NCBI GenBank assembly: GCA_050249455.1
Contig: JBFWQM010000209.1
Span: forward strand, 1 to 9,454
Origin: JBFWQM01 sp050249455
GTDB taxonomy: Bacteria; Pseudomonadota; Alphaproteobacteria; MPNO01; VGEU01
Direction of reading: 5' to 3'
Length of the DNA stretch: 9,454 nt
Shown here: positions 1 to 5,095 of the stretch, piece by piece
Layout of the letters: every line of letters begins with the position of its first letter
Position numbering within the stretch: position 1 is the first letter of the stretch
Position numbers and translations under genes: made by a program
The notes under the pieces: model-generated
The model's database searches: none
Told to the model about the DNA's origin: nothing
What the model saw: the letters and a program-made list of their open reading frames with translations, nothing else

Positions 1-695
1 CCTACTACCGGGAAACGGTGGAGCGCATCCGCGCCTCGGGCACCGACCTGATCATCAACCTGACCACCGGCGCCGGCGGCCGCTACGTGCCGGGCGCCAA
101 CGACGTGCGCAGCGCCGGGCCGGGCTCGACCCTGTCGTCGCCGGCGCGGCGCACCGAGCACGTCATCGAATTGAAGCCGGAGGTCTGCTCGCTCGACATC
201 GCGACGATGAACTTCGGCGATTCCGTGTTCATGAACACGCCGCCGCATCTGAAGGAGATGGCGGCCTACATAAAGCAGTCCGGCGCCAAGCCGGAGCTCG
301 AGGTGTTCGACACCGGCCACGCCCGCCTCGCCCGCCGGCTGGTCGACGACGGCCACATCGACTCCCCGCCGATGTTCCAGCTCTGCCTCGGCATCCCATG
401 GGGCGCGCCGGCGACGCCGGAATCGATGATCCACATGAAGAGCATGCTGCCGCCCGGCGCGCTGTGGGCGGCGTTCGGCATCTCGACCGCGCAGATGCCG
501 ATGGTGGCGCAGGCCGTCATCCTGGGCGGCCACGTGCGCGTCGGGCTGGAGGACAACCTCTATCTGGAGAAGGGCGTGTTCGCGTCCAACGCCCAGCTCG
601 TCGCGCGTGCGGTGGAGATCATCCGCGCCATCGGCGAGCGCCCCGCGACGCCGAACGAGGCGCGCGAGATCCTGGGGCTGAAGACGCGACACTAA
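1..695 (+). CDS. BKACE-family beta-keto acid cleavage enzyme (DUF849), 5'-truncated
   Basis: The 3' portion of a gene that enters from the left edge, read in the frame whose first whole codon begins at base 3. About 230 residues are present of a family length near 300, so the start and the N-terminal zinc-binding HxH motif lie outside the window. Hallmarks seen are NLTTG near the left edge, PEVCSLD with TMNFG, KPELEVFDTGH, and GGHVRVGLEDN, whose Glu (codon 549-551) is the expected third zinc ligand. The family are zinc TIM-barrel enzymes that condense a beta-keto acid with acetyl-CoA and cleave it to a CoA ester plus acetoacetate. The founding member, Kce, acts on 3-keto-5-aminohexanoate in lysine fermentation, but substrates vary widely and cannot be read from this fragment. 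The GTG at 18 is an internal valine, not a start. The gene is convergent with the next one. Family is secure; substrate unknown. Confidence 0.93.
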   Translation, partial: YYRETVERIRASGTDLIINLTTGAGGRYVPGANDVRSAGPGSTLSSPARRTEHVIELKPEVCSLDIATMNFGDSVFMNTPPHLKEMAAYIKQSGAKPELEVFDTGHARLARRLVDDGHIDSPPMFQLCLGIPWGAPATPESMIHMKSMLPPGALWAAFGISTAQMPMVAQAVILGGHVRVGLEDNLYLEKGVFASNAQLVARAVEIIRAIGERPATPNEAREILGLKTRH

Positions 696-707
696 ATTCA
701 GCGCGAT

Positions 708-807
708 GTTCTGTAGGGGCGGGTTTCAAACCCGCCCTGTTTTCTGTTTTGGCGACATTGCCGCACGGAGACGCCGCGGGCGGGTTTGAAACCCGCCCCT
801 ACAGAAC
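708..807. repeat. Perfect 30-bp inverted repeat, REP/BIME-like, in a convergent gap
   Basis: Bases 708-737 and 778-807 are exact reverse complements over 30 bp, separated by 40 bp. Each arm also contains its own near-palindrome (GGCGGGTTT, one centre base, AAACCCGCC), so the element is a pair of small palindromes in mirror orientation, like a BIME built from two REPs. It begins 12 bp after the BKACE stop and ends 16 bp before the stop of the opposing oxidoreductase, filling nearly all of the 128-bp gap at 696-823. RNA from either strand could form a long hairpin, so it may act as a bidirectional terminator or mRNA 3'-end stabiliser, although no T-tract follows either arm. GTAGGGGCGGGTTT-type sequences are, to my knowledge, dispersed repeats in several high-GC proteobacteria; copy number cannot be judged from one window. 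Confidence 0.85.
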
Positions 808-823
808 GTCAACCCGCCATGTC

Positions 824-1942
824 CTACTCCGCCGCGCGTTGCGTGCCTGCGCCGATCGCGGCGTTGACCCTCGGCATCACCTCCTCGGCCATCAGGATCA
901 TCGAGCGCTTGGCCAGGCGTTCGTCGCGCCAGTCCATGCCGGCGACGACGAGCTCGCCGAAGTCGCCGACTGTCTCGCGCAGCACGAGTATCTGGTCGAC
1001 CACGCGGTTCACGGTGCCGCAGATCACGAGGTCGTCGACCATGCGGTCGAGCGTCACGTTCTCGTCCGGCTCGTCCCTCTCGTGCTTGAACACGACGTGG
1101 CGGCCGCCCTTCCTCAACTTCGTCCCGAGCTGGTGGTAGTAGAAGCGGTACGGGCTGTCGGGGTCGCGCTTGGCGTAGTCGAGCGCGGTGTTGTCGTCGT
1201 CGGCGACGAACACGGTGCGGGCGACGCGCCAGTCGGCCGGGTCCGCGACTCGGCCGGCGTTGGCGCAGCCCCGGGCGTAGTTGGCCCAGTGCGTCGCCAC
1301 CCACTTCGGCAGCAGGAAGTTGGCCGACAGCGGGTGGAAGCCGCGCTCGCCCATCAGCACGACGCCGGGCGAGTGCGGCGCGACCACCGTGCCGACGATC
1401 TCCGGCCGCGGCTTCTGGAACGGCTTGTTCAGGATGCCGACGCCGAGTTCGGCATCGAGCGTACGGCGCGTCGACACCGCGTAGCGGTTGCCGGGGAAGT
1501 CGATGTCGTAGGGCGGATCGCGCTCCCAGATGGCGAGGATCACCTCGATCGCGTCGGCGAGCATCTTGTTGCGGTCCTCGCCCAGGATGCCGATCGCCTC
1601 CGCATCCGACGGCAGCGCGCCGGCGCTGATGCCGAGGATGAAGCGGCCCTGCGCCAGGTGGTCGAGCATCGCCGCGTGCGTCGCCACCAGCACCGGGTGC
1701 GCGTGCGACAGGTTGGTGGTGCCGGTGCCGAGCTTTATGGTCTTCGTCGCGTGGATCAGCGTCGCCAGGAAGATCATCGAGCTGGTGATGTTTTCCGCCC
1801 GGTCGGTCAGATGCTCGCCGACGAAGGCGTCGTGGAAGCCGAGCCTGTCGGCGAGGACGATCGCCTCGCGGTCCTCGCGCAGGGTGGCGGCGTAGTCGCG
1901 GTGCAGGGGGTGCACCGGCATCATGAACAGGCCGAGCCGCAT
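824..1942 (-). CDS. LLM class flavin-dependent oxidoreductase (luciferase-like monooxygenase)
   Basis: A 372-residue protein of the bacterial luciferase-like superfamily, TIM-barrel enzymes that use reduced FMN (or F420 in some lineages) to oxygenate or oxidise small organic molecules. Visible family features are the N-terminal strand MRLGLFMMPVHP, FVGEH near residue 40, KLGTGTTNLSHAHP at about 70-83, and DHLAQGRFILGISAGALPSDAEAIG at about 94-118. The last block resembles limonene monooxygenase-like (LimB-type) members. The start is the ATG at 1942, preceded by an AGGA about 8 nt upstream. Length is normal and the frame is intact. The gene lies downstream of the thi operon on the same strand but is separated from it by a hairpin, and it has its own Shine-Dalgarno, so it may be a separate unit. 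No flavin reductase is nearby; one would have to be supplied elsewhere. The substrate is not predictable. Confidence 0.92.
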   Translation of the reverse strand: MRLGLFMMPVHPLHRDYAATLREDREAIVLADRLGFHDAFVGEHLTDRAENITSSMIFLATLIHATKTIKLGTGTTNLSHAHPVLVATHAAMLDHLAQGRFILGISAGALPSDAEAIGILGEDRNKMLADAIEVILAIWERDPPYDIDFPGNRYAVSTRRTLDAELGVGILNKPFQKPRPEIVGTVVAPHSPGVVLMGERGFHPLSANFLLPKWVATHWANYARGCANAGRVADPADWRVARTVFVADDDNTALDYAKRDPDSPYRFYYHQLGTKLRKGGRHVVFKHERDEPDENVTLDRMVDDLVICGTVNRVVDQILVLRETVGDFGELVVAGMDWRDERLAKRSMILMAEEVMPRVNAAIGAGTQRAAE

Positions 1943-1971
1943 CGGGCGATCCTACAAGACAACACCGGTCT

Positions 1972-1994
1972 CCCCCTCCCCTCGTGGGAGGGGG
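1972..1994 (-). terminator. GC-rich hairpin abutting the thi operon stop codon, possible terminator
   Basis: A perfect 9-bp stem (CCCCCTCCC at 1972-1980 with GGGAGGGGG at 1986-1994) closes a 5-nt loop. On the minus strand it starts directly after the TAG stop of the ThiE/TenI gene (1995-1997). There is no run of U after it, so it is not a classical intrinsic terminator. It could stabilise the 3' end, cause partial termination before the oxidoreductase gene, or be a dispersed C-rich palindromic repeat. Confidence 0.5.
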
Positions 1995-2600
1995 CTAAGA
2001 AAGCGCCTCCAAGTACCTCCGCACCGTCGCGACCGGGTCGTCGGCGCGCATGACGGTGCCCATCACGGCGACGCCGGCGGCGCCCATCGTGATGCAGTCG
2101 GCGACGGTGTCGGGGGTGATGCCGGCGAGAGCGATCACCGGGATGGGGCTCGCCGCGGCCGCGGCGCGCAGCCCGGCGAGGCCGAGCGCCGGGCCGTAGC
2201 CGGGCTTGGACGCGGTGAGGAAGATCGGCGACAGGGTGACGTAGTCGGCGCCCGCGTCCGCCGCCGCGACGATCTCGGCGAGCGAGTGCGCGGAGACGCC
2301 GAGCAGCGCGTCCTTGCCCAGCCGCCGGCGCATCGCGGCGACGTCGCGCCCGTGCGGCAGGTGCACGCCGGCGCAGCCGTCCACCGCAAGCCCGTTGACG
2401 ACCACCGTCGCGCCATAGCGGCGGCCGCGCGCGGCGACGTCGCGGGCGAGCGCGGCGAGCGCCGCGTCGTCGAGGTCCTTCTCGCGCACCATCACCCAGC
2501 GGCCGCCGGCCATGAACGCGGCGTCGACGATGGTGTGCAGCGGATAGGCGGCGTTGAGCCGGTCGGTGATGACGAGGAGCGGCGGGGTCGGGAGCTTCAT
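1995..2600 (-). CDS. Thiamine-phosphate synthase / TenI family protein, last gene of thi operon
   Basis: A 201-residue TIM-barrel protein from the ATG at 2600; an in-frame GTG at 2618 would add six residues (VATGRP). The ATG is preferred because the family start MKxPxxxLLVITDR fits it; it lies 22 bp after thiG. ThiE joins the thiazole phosphate and HMP-PP into thiamine phosphate; TenI is a related thiazole tautomerase. Seen here are ITDR (11-14), VREKD (38-42), VNG (68-70), GVHLP (78-82), GVSAHS (101-106), GADYVTLSPIFLTASK (117-132) and PVIALAGI (154-161). Compared with Bacillus subtilis ThiE as I recall it, the Asp after the VN and the GQxD motif, both tied to Mg-pyrophosphate, appear absent, and GVHLP followed by SAHS looks more like TenI. 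The TenI catalytic His, however, is Pro here. The gene is therefore either a divergent ThiE or a TenI-type protein. Family and operon role are secure; exact activity is not. Confidence 0.85.
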   Translation of the reverse strand: MKLPTPPLLVITDRLNAAYPLHTIVDAAFMAGGRWVMVREKDLDDAALAALARDVAARGRRYGATVVVNGLAVDGCAGVHLPHGRDVAAMRRRLGKDALLGVSAHSLAEIVAAADAGADYVTLSPIFLTASKPGYGPALGLAGLRAAAAASPIPVIALAGITPDTVADCITMGAAGVAVMGTVMRADDPVATVRRYLEALS

Positions 2601-2622
2601 CGGCCGCCCCGTCGCCACCCGA

Positions 2623-3408
2623 TCACGTCTCGATCATGCCGTCGAACGGCGTCGAGGCGTTGGCGTAGAGGCGCCGCGGGATGCGGCCGGCCTCGAAGGC
2701 GAGCCGGCCGGCCTCGATGCCGAGCCGCATGGCGCGCGCCATCTTGACCGGGTCGCGCGCGCCGGCGACGGCGGTGTTCAGGAGTATCCCGTCGCAGCCG
2801 AGCTCCAGCGCGATCGCGGCGTCGGAGGCGGTGCCGACCCCGGCATCGACGATCACCGGCACCGAGACCTGCTCGCGGATGATGCGCAGGTTGTACGGGT
2901 TCCTGATGCCCATGCCGGAGCCGATCGGCGCGGCCAGCGGCATCACCGCGGCGCAGCCCATGTCCTCCAGCTTCTTGCAGGTGATCGGGTCGTCGTTGCA
3001 GTAGGGCAGCACGATGAAGCCGTCCTTCACCAGCTCGTGTGCCGCGGTCAGCAGGTGCTCGACGTCGGGGAACAAGGTCTCGTCGTCGCCGATCACCTCC
3101 AGCTTCACCCAGTCGGTGCCCAGCGCCTCGCGCGCGAGCTGCGCGGTCAGCACCGCGTCGCGCGCGGTGAAGCAGCCGGCGGTGTTGGGCAGGAGGTGAT
3201 AGCGGTCGCCGAGCGCGTCGTAGAGCCCCTCGCCGCCCGCCTCCAGGCTGACGCGGCGCACCGCGACCGTCACGATCTCGGCGCCCGACGCCTCGATCGC
3301 GTCGAGCATCACCTGCTGGTTGGGATAGCGCGAGGTGCCGATCATCAGCCGCGAGCGGAACGTCCTGCCCGCGATGGTCATGCCCATCGTCTCGACCTTG
3401 GCATCCAT
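2623..3408 (-). CDS. thiG: Thiazole synthase ThiG
   Basis: A 261-residue ThiG, cytoplasmic. It forms the thiazole phosphate ring of thiamine from 1-deoxy-D-xylulose 5-phosphate, dehydroglycine from ThiO, and sulfur from ThiS thiocarboxylate. Visible are the N-terminal LMIGTSRYPN (21-30), VAVRRVSL (48-55), LLPNTAGCFTARDAV (72-86), WVKLEVIGDD (100-109) with Lys102 as the expected Schiff-base lysine, LPYCNDDP (134-141), MPLAAPIGSGMGIRNP (156-171), and the phosphate-binding VDAGVGTASDAA (187-198). Length and motifs are normal. The ATG at 3408 lies 3 bp after the thiS stop. Its Shine-Dalgarno GGAGG is supplied by the last two glycine codons of thiS, which suggests translational coupling. The stop is 22 bp before the ThiE/TenI ATG. 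Confidence 0.97.
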   Translation of the reverse strand: MDAKVETMGMTIAGRTFRSRLMIGTSRYPNQQVMLDAIEASGAEIVTVAVRRVSLEAGGEGLYDALGDRYHLLPNTAGCFTARDAVLTAQLAREALGTDWVKLEVIGDDETLFPDVEHLLTAAHELVKDGFIVLPYCNDDPITCKKLEDMGCAAVMPLAAPIGSGMGIRNPYNLRIIREQVSVPVIVDAGVGTASDAAIALELGCDGILLNTAVAGARDPVKMARAMRLGIEAGRLAFEAGRIPRRLYANASTPFDGMIET

Positions 3409-3411
3409 GGT

Positions 3412-3621
3412 TCAGCCTCCGCGCACGATCTGCACCACCTCGACCCGGTCGTCGGGCGCCACGGCGCGGCGGTCCCAGTCGGCGCGCGGCACCACCGCGG
3501 CGTTGACCGCGACCGCGACGCCGCCCTTGTCGACCGCGACGCCGAGCTCGGCGAGCAGCTCGCGCATCGTCTGGGCGCGCCATTCGCGCGGCGCGCCGTT
3601 GACGGTGATGGTCTGGCTCAT
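3412..3621 (-). CDS. thiS: Sulfur carrier protein ThiS
   Basis: A 69-residue ubiquitin-fold protein ending in the required Gly-Gly (residues 68-69), with the typical start MSQTITVNG and the central VAVAVNAAVVPR (35-46). After adenylation by ThiF and sulfur transfer, the C-terminal thiocarboxylate delivers sulfur to ThiG for thiazole formation. The start ATG (3621) overlaps the thiO stop in an ATGA, so translation is probably coupled to thiO. The codons of the terminal Gly-Gly double as the thiG Shine-Dalgarno. No thiF lies in the window, so activation must use a ThiF or MoeB-like enzyme encoded elsewhere. An upstream-extended reading of the same frame into the thiO region is antigenic noise of high GC, not an N-terminal domain. 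Confidence 0.95.
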   Translation of the reverse strand: MSQTITVNGAPREWRAQTMRELLAELGVAVDKGGVAVAVNAAVVPRADWDRRAVAPDDRVEVVQIVRGG

Positions 3622-4784
3622 CGTCCCTCCACCGCGCCGGCCGCGATCCGGCCGGCGCGGCCATTGTCGGCCGCCCGCGCGAAGCGCGCCAGCGTGAACG
3701 GCCGCGCCACCTCGGGAAGGGCGCCGGTCAGCACGCAGTCCGCAACCGCCCGCGCGGTGATCGGCGCCAGCAGGATGCCGTTGCGGTGATGGCCGGTCGC
3801 CATCACCAGCCCGTCGAGCGGCGCCGGCCCCAGGATCGGGGCGTCGTCGCGGCTGGCCGGCCGCAGCCCGGCCCAGGTCTCCGCCAGCGGCAGGTCGTAG
3901 ATGCCGGGCACCGTCTCCCACGCGTTGCGCAAGAGGTCGAGTACGCCGCCGGCGGTCATGCCGGTGTCGAAGCCCATCTCCTCCACCGTCGCGCCGACGA
4001 TCAGCCGGCCGTCGTCGCGCGGCACCATGTAGAGCCCCTTGCGGCCCCAGATGACATGGCGCAGCAGCGGCGCCCGCGGGTCCATCGCCACCGCCAGCAT
4101 CTGGCCCTTCACCGGGCGTACCGGCGGGCGCGACTCCGTGGGCAGGCCAGGCACGTTGCGCGACCATGCACCGGCAGCGAGCACCACCGTCGCCGCCGCG
4201 ATCGTGCGGTCGGCCAGCCGCACGCCGGTCACCCGGGCGCCGTCGTGCAGGAGCTCCAGGACGTCGGTGTCCTCCAGCAACGTGCCGCCGGCGGCGCGGA
4301 ACGCGGCGCACAGCGCTGGCGCGACCTTGCGGTTGTCGACCTGGTGGTCGAGCGGGCTGTAGATCGCCCCCGTGACGGTACGCGAAAGGTGCGGCTCATG
4401 CCGGCGCGCCTCGTAGCCCGACAGCCATTCCAGTGCGAGGCCGAGGCGCGACAGGTAGTCCATGCGGTCCCTGATCCGCGCGTGCTCGTCGCGGTCGATG
4501 GCGACCACCAGCGTGCCCTCGCGGCGATAGCCGACCGGCAGGCCCGACGCCGCCTCCAGCTCGGCGGCGAAGTCCGCCCACATCGCCCGGCTCTCGAGCA
4601 GGAGCGGCAGCAGGGTCTCCTCGCCCGGCTCGGCCTCGACCTGCGGCGCCAGCATGCCGGCGGCGGCCCAGGTGGCGCCCTGCCCGGCCCTGCCGCGCTC
4701 GATCACCGTCACGGCGCGGCCGGCCTGGGCCAGCCGCCAGCCGACCGCGAGGCCGCACACGCCGCCGCCGACGATGGCGATCAT
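3618..4784 (-). CDS. thiO: Glycine oxidase ThiO
   Basis: A 388-residue FAD-dependent D-amino-acid-oxidase-fold protein. ThiO oxidises glycine to the imine used by ThiG and releases H2O2. Visible are the N-terminal dinucleotide-binding IAIVGGGVCGLAVGWRLA (2-19), the family block ATWAAAGMLAPQ (37-48), VKGQMLAV in the middle, GLYMVPRDDGRLIVGATVEE (start of the C-terminal half), WAGLRPASRDDAPILGP, and the C-terminal TGHHRNGILLAPITA (330-344), whose Arg is expected to bind the substrate carboxylate. The start is the ATG at 4784, where the Rossmann strand begins; the frame stays open upstream through the riboswitch but that stretch is not protein-like. It has a modest GGGAAG 7 nt upstream and may also be coupled to a short leader ORF. 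First gene of the riboswitch-controlled thi operon. Confidence 0.95.
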   Translation of the reverse strand: MIAIVGGGVCGLAVGWRLAQAGRAVTVIERGRAGQGATWAAAGMLAPQVEAEPGEETLLPLLLESRAMWADFAAELEAASGLPVGYRREGTLVVAIDRDEHARIRDRMDYLSRLGLALEWLSGYEARRHEPHLSRTVTGAIYSPLDHQVDNRKVAPALCAAFRAAGGTLLEDTDVLELLHDGARVTGVRLADRTIAAATVVLAAGAWSRNVPGLPTESRPPVRPVKGQMLAVAMDPRAPLLRHVIWGRKGLYMVPRDDGRLIVGATVEEMGFDTGMTAGGVLDLLRNAWETVPGIYDLPLAETWAGLRPASRDDAPILGPAPLDGLVMATGHHRNGILLAPITARAVADCVLTGALPEVARPFTLARFARAADNGRAGRIAAGAVEGR

Positions 4785-4822
4785 CGCGGCGCTTCCCGAT
4801 CGATGCGGCAGGCGTGGGTCAC
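4781..4822 (-). CDS. Possible 13-codon leader ORF coupled to thiO
   Basis: A GTG at 4820-4822 follows a strong Shine-Dalgarno GAGGAG (4828-4833) at 5-nt spacing. The frame reads VTHACRIDREAPR and stops at TGA 4781-4783, which overlaps the thiO ATG (4782-4784) in an ATGA, the same junction type as thiO/thiS. The Shine-Dalgarno lies in the 3' arm of the hairpin at 4825-4846. This is the best ribosome-binding site in the thiO leader, and thiO itself has only a weaker GGGAAG. The peptide has no recognisable family. It may serve only to load ribosomes for thiO, or may be chance. Seen: signals and overlap; inferred: translation. Confidence 0.35.
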   Translation of the reverse strand: MTHACRIDREAPR

Positions 4823-4824
4823 GG

Positions 4825-4846
4825 CGGCTCCTCGTCACGGGAGCCG
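4825..4846 (-). promoter_or_regulatory. Expression-platform hairpin holding a Shine-Dalgarno
   Basis: A 7-bp stem (4840-4846 with 4825-4831) with an 8-nt loop, located 32 nt below the aptamer. On the minus strand the 3' arm includes GGAG of the GAGGAG Shine-Dalgarno. The 5' arm CGGCTCCC (4839-4846) is also exactly complementary over 8 nt to GGGAGCCG in the 3' part of the aptamer (4883-4890). The two pairings exclude each other, as expected of a TPP switch: ligand-bound aptamer frees the 5' arm to mask the Shine-Dalgarno. There is no U-tract, so translational control is more likely than termination. Confidence 0.6.
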
Positions 4847-4878
4847 GAAACAACGGACAGCGCGCGGGCGTGCCCGGT

Positions 4879-4978
4879 GTGACGGCTCCCTCCGCTGGGA
4901 TTACCCAGGTCAGGTTCTGTGGGTATGCTCTCAGCCCAACCCCGCATCCGTCACGGGCTAGTGGGCACCCCAGGTCAC
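4879..4978 (-). promoter_or_regulatory. TPP riboswitch (THI element)
   Basis: The minus strand carries the conserved TPP aptamer core: GGGGTGCCC (4964-4972), GGGCTGAGAGCATACCC (4921-4937), GAACCTGACCTGGG (4904-4917) and TAATCCCAGCGGAGGGAG. Helices can be traced. P1 is GTGAC (4974-4978) with GTCAC (4879-4883); P2 is GGGGT with ACCC; P3 is GCCCA with TGGGC, carrying an extra CCCG/CGGG arm; P4 is CTGGG with CCCAG around a TAAT loop. An outer GGT/ACC pairing may extend P1. It sits about 95 bp before thiO and is expected to lower expression of the thiO-thiS-thiG-thiE/tenI operon when thiamine pyrophosphate is plentiful. This element is highly conserved, so the call is firm. Confidence 0.96.
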
Positions 4979-4984
4979 GCACCT

Positions 4985-5013
4985 AACGTGGCGGGGGGTT
5001 GGTCGGGTGTCAA
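4985..5013 (-). promoter_or_regulatory. Candidate sigma-70 promoter for the thi operon
   Basis: On the minus strand a perfect TTGACA (5008-5013) is followed after 17 bp by CACGTT (4985-4990), a poor -10 that keeps only A2 and T6. Initiation about 7 nt further on would fall at about 4978, the first base of riboswitch helix P1. The exact -35, the correct spacing and the fit with the aptamer 5' end support it; the weak -10 is the reservation. Confidence 0.55.
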
Positions 5014-5062
5014 GCCCGGCCGGCGCGCTCGTTTCCGCCGCCGTCTTCGATTAACATGCGGG

Positions 5063-5080
5063 ATGATTTAACAAAATCAT
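5063..5080. promoter_or_regulatory. AT-rich 7-bp inverted repeat upstream of the binding-protein gene
   Basis: ATGATTT (5063-5069), a 4-nt spacer and AAATCAT (5074-5080) form a perfect palindrome in an AT-rich island of otherwise very GC-rich DNA. It ends 15 bp before the ATG at 5096 and just before the GGGGAG Shine-Dalgarno. It may be an operator, part of the promoter, or an mRNA leader hairpin. No matching regulator is encoded nearby. Confidence 0.4.
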
Positions 5081-5095
5081 TGTGGGGAGCTTCTC

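Noticed and set aside
398..2053. Long plus-strand open frame of 551 codons spanning the repeat and the oxidoreductase gene
   Set aside because: It runs antisense to a well-conserved LLM gene and out of frame with the BKACE gene, and its product is a low-complexity Arg/Ala/Val/His string typical of high-GC shadow frames. The segment over the inverted repeat reads as the familiar GFKP/GFETRPY repeat translation.
2554..3789. 411-codon plus-strand frame opposite thiG/thiS
   Set aside because: It is antisense to thiG and thiS, which carry full family motifs; the product is a His/Arg/Ala-rich shadow with no recognisable domain.
4785..4982. N-terminal extension of thiO by 66 codons
   Set aside because: The frame is open but passes through the TPP riboswitch, and the extension has no protein-like character. 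The Rossmann motif starts right at the ATG at 4784.
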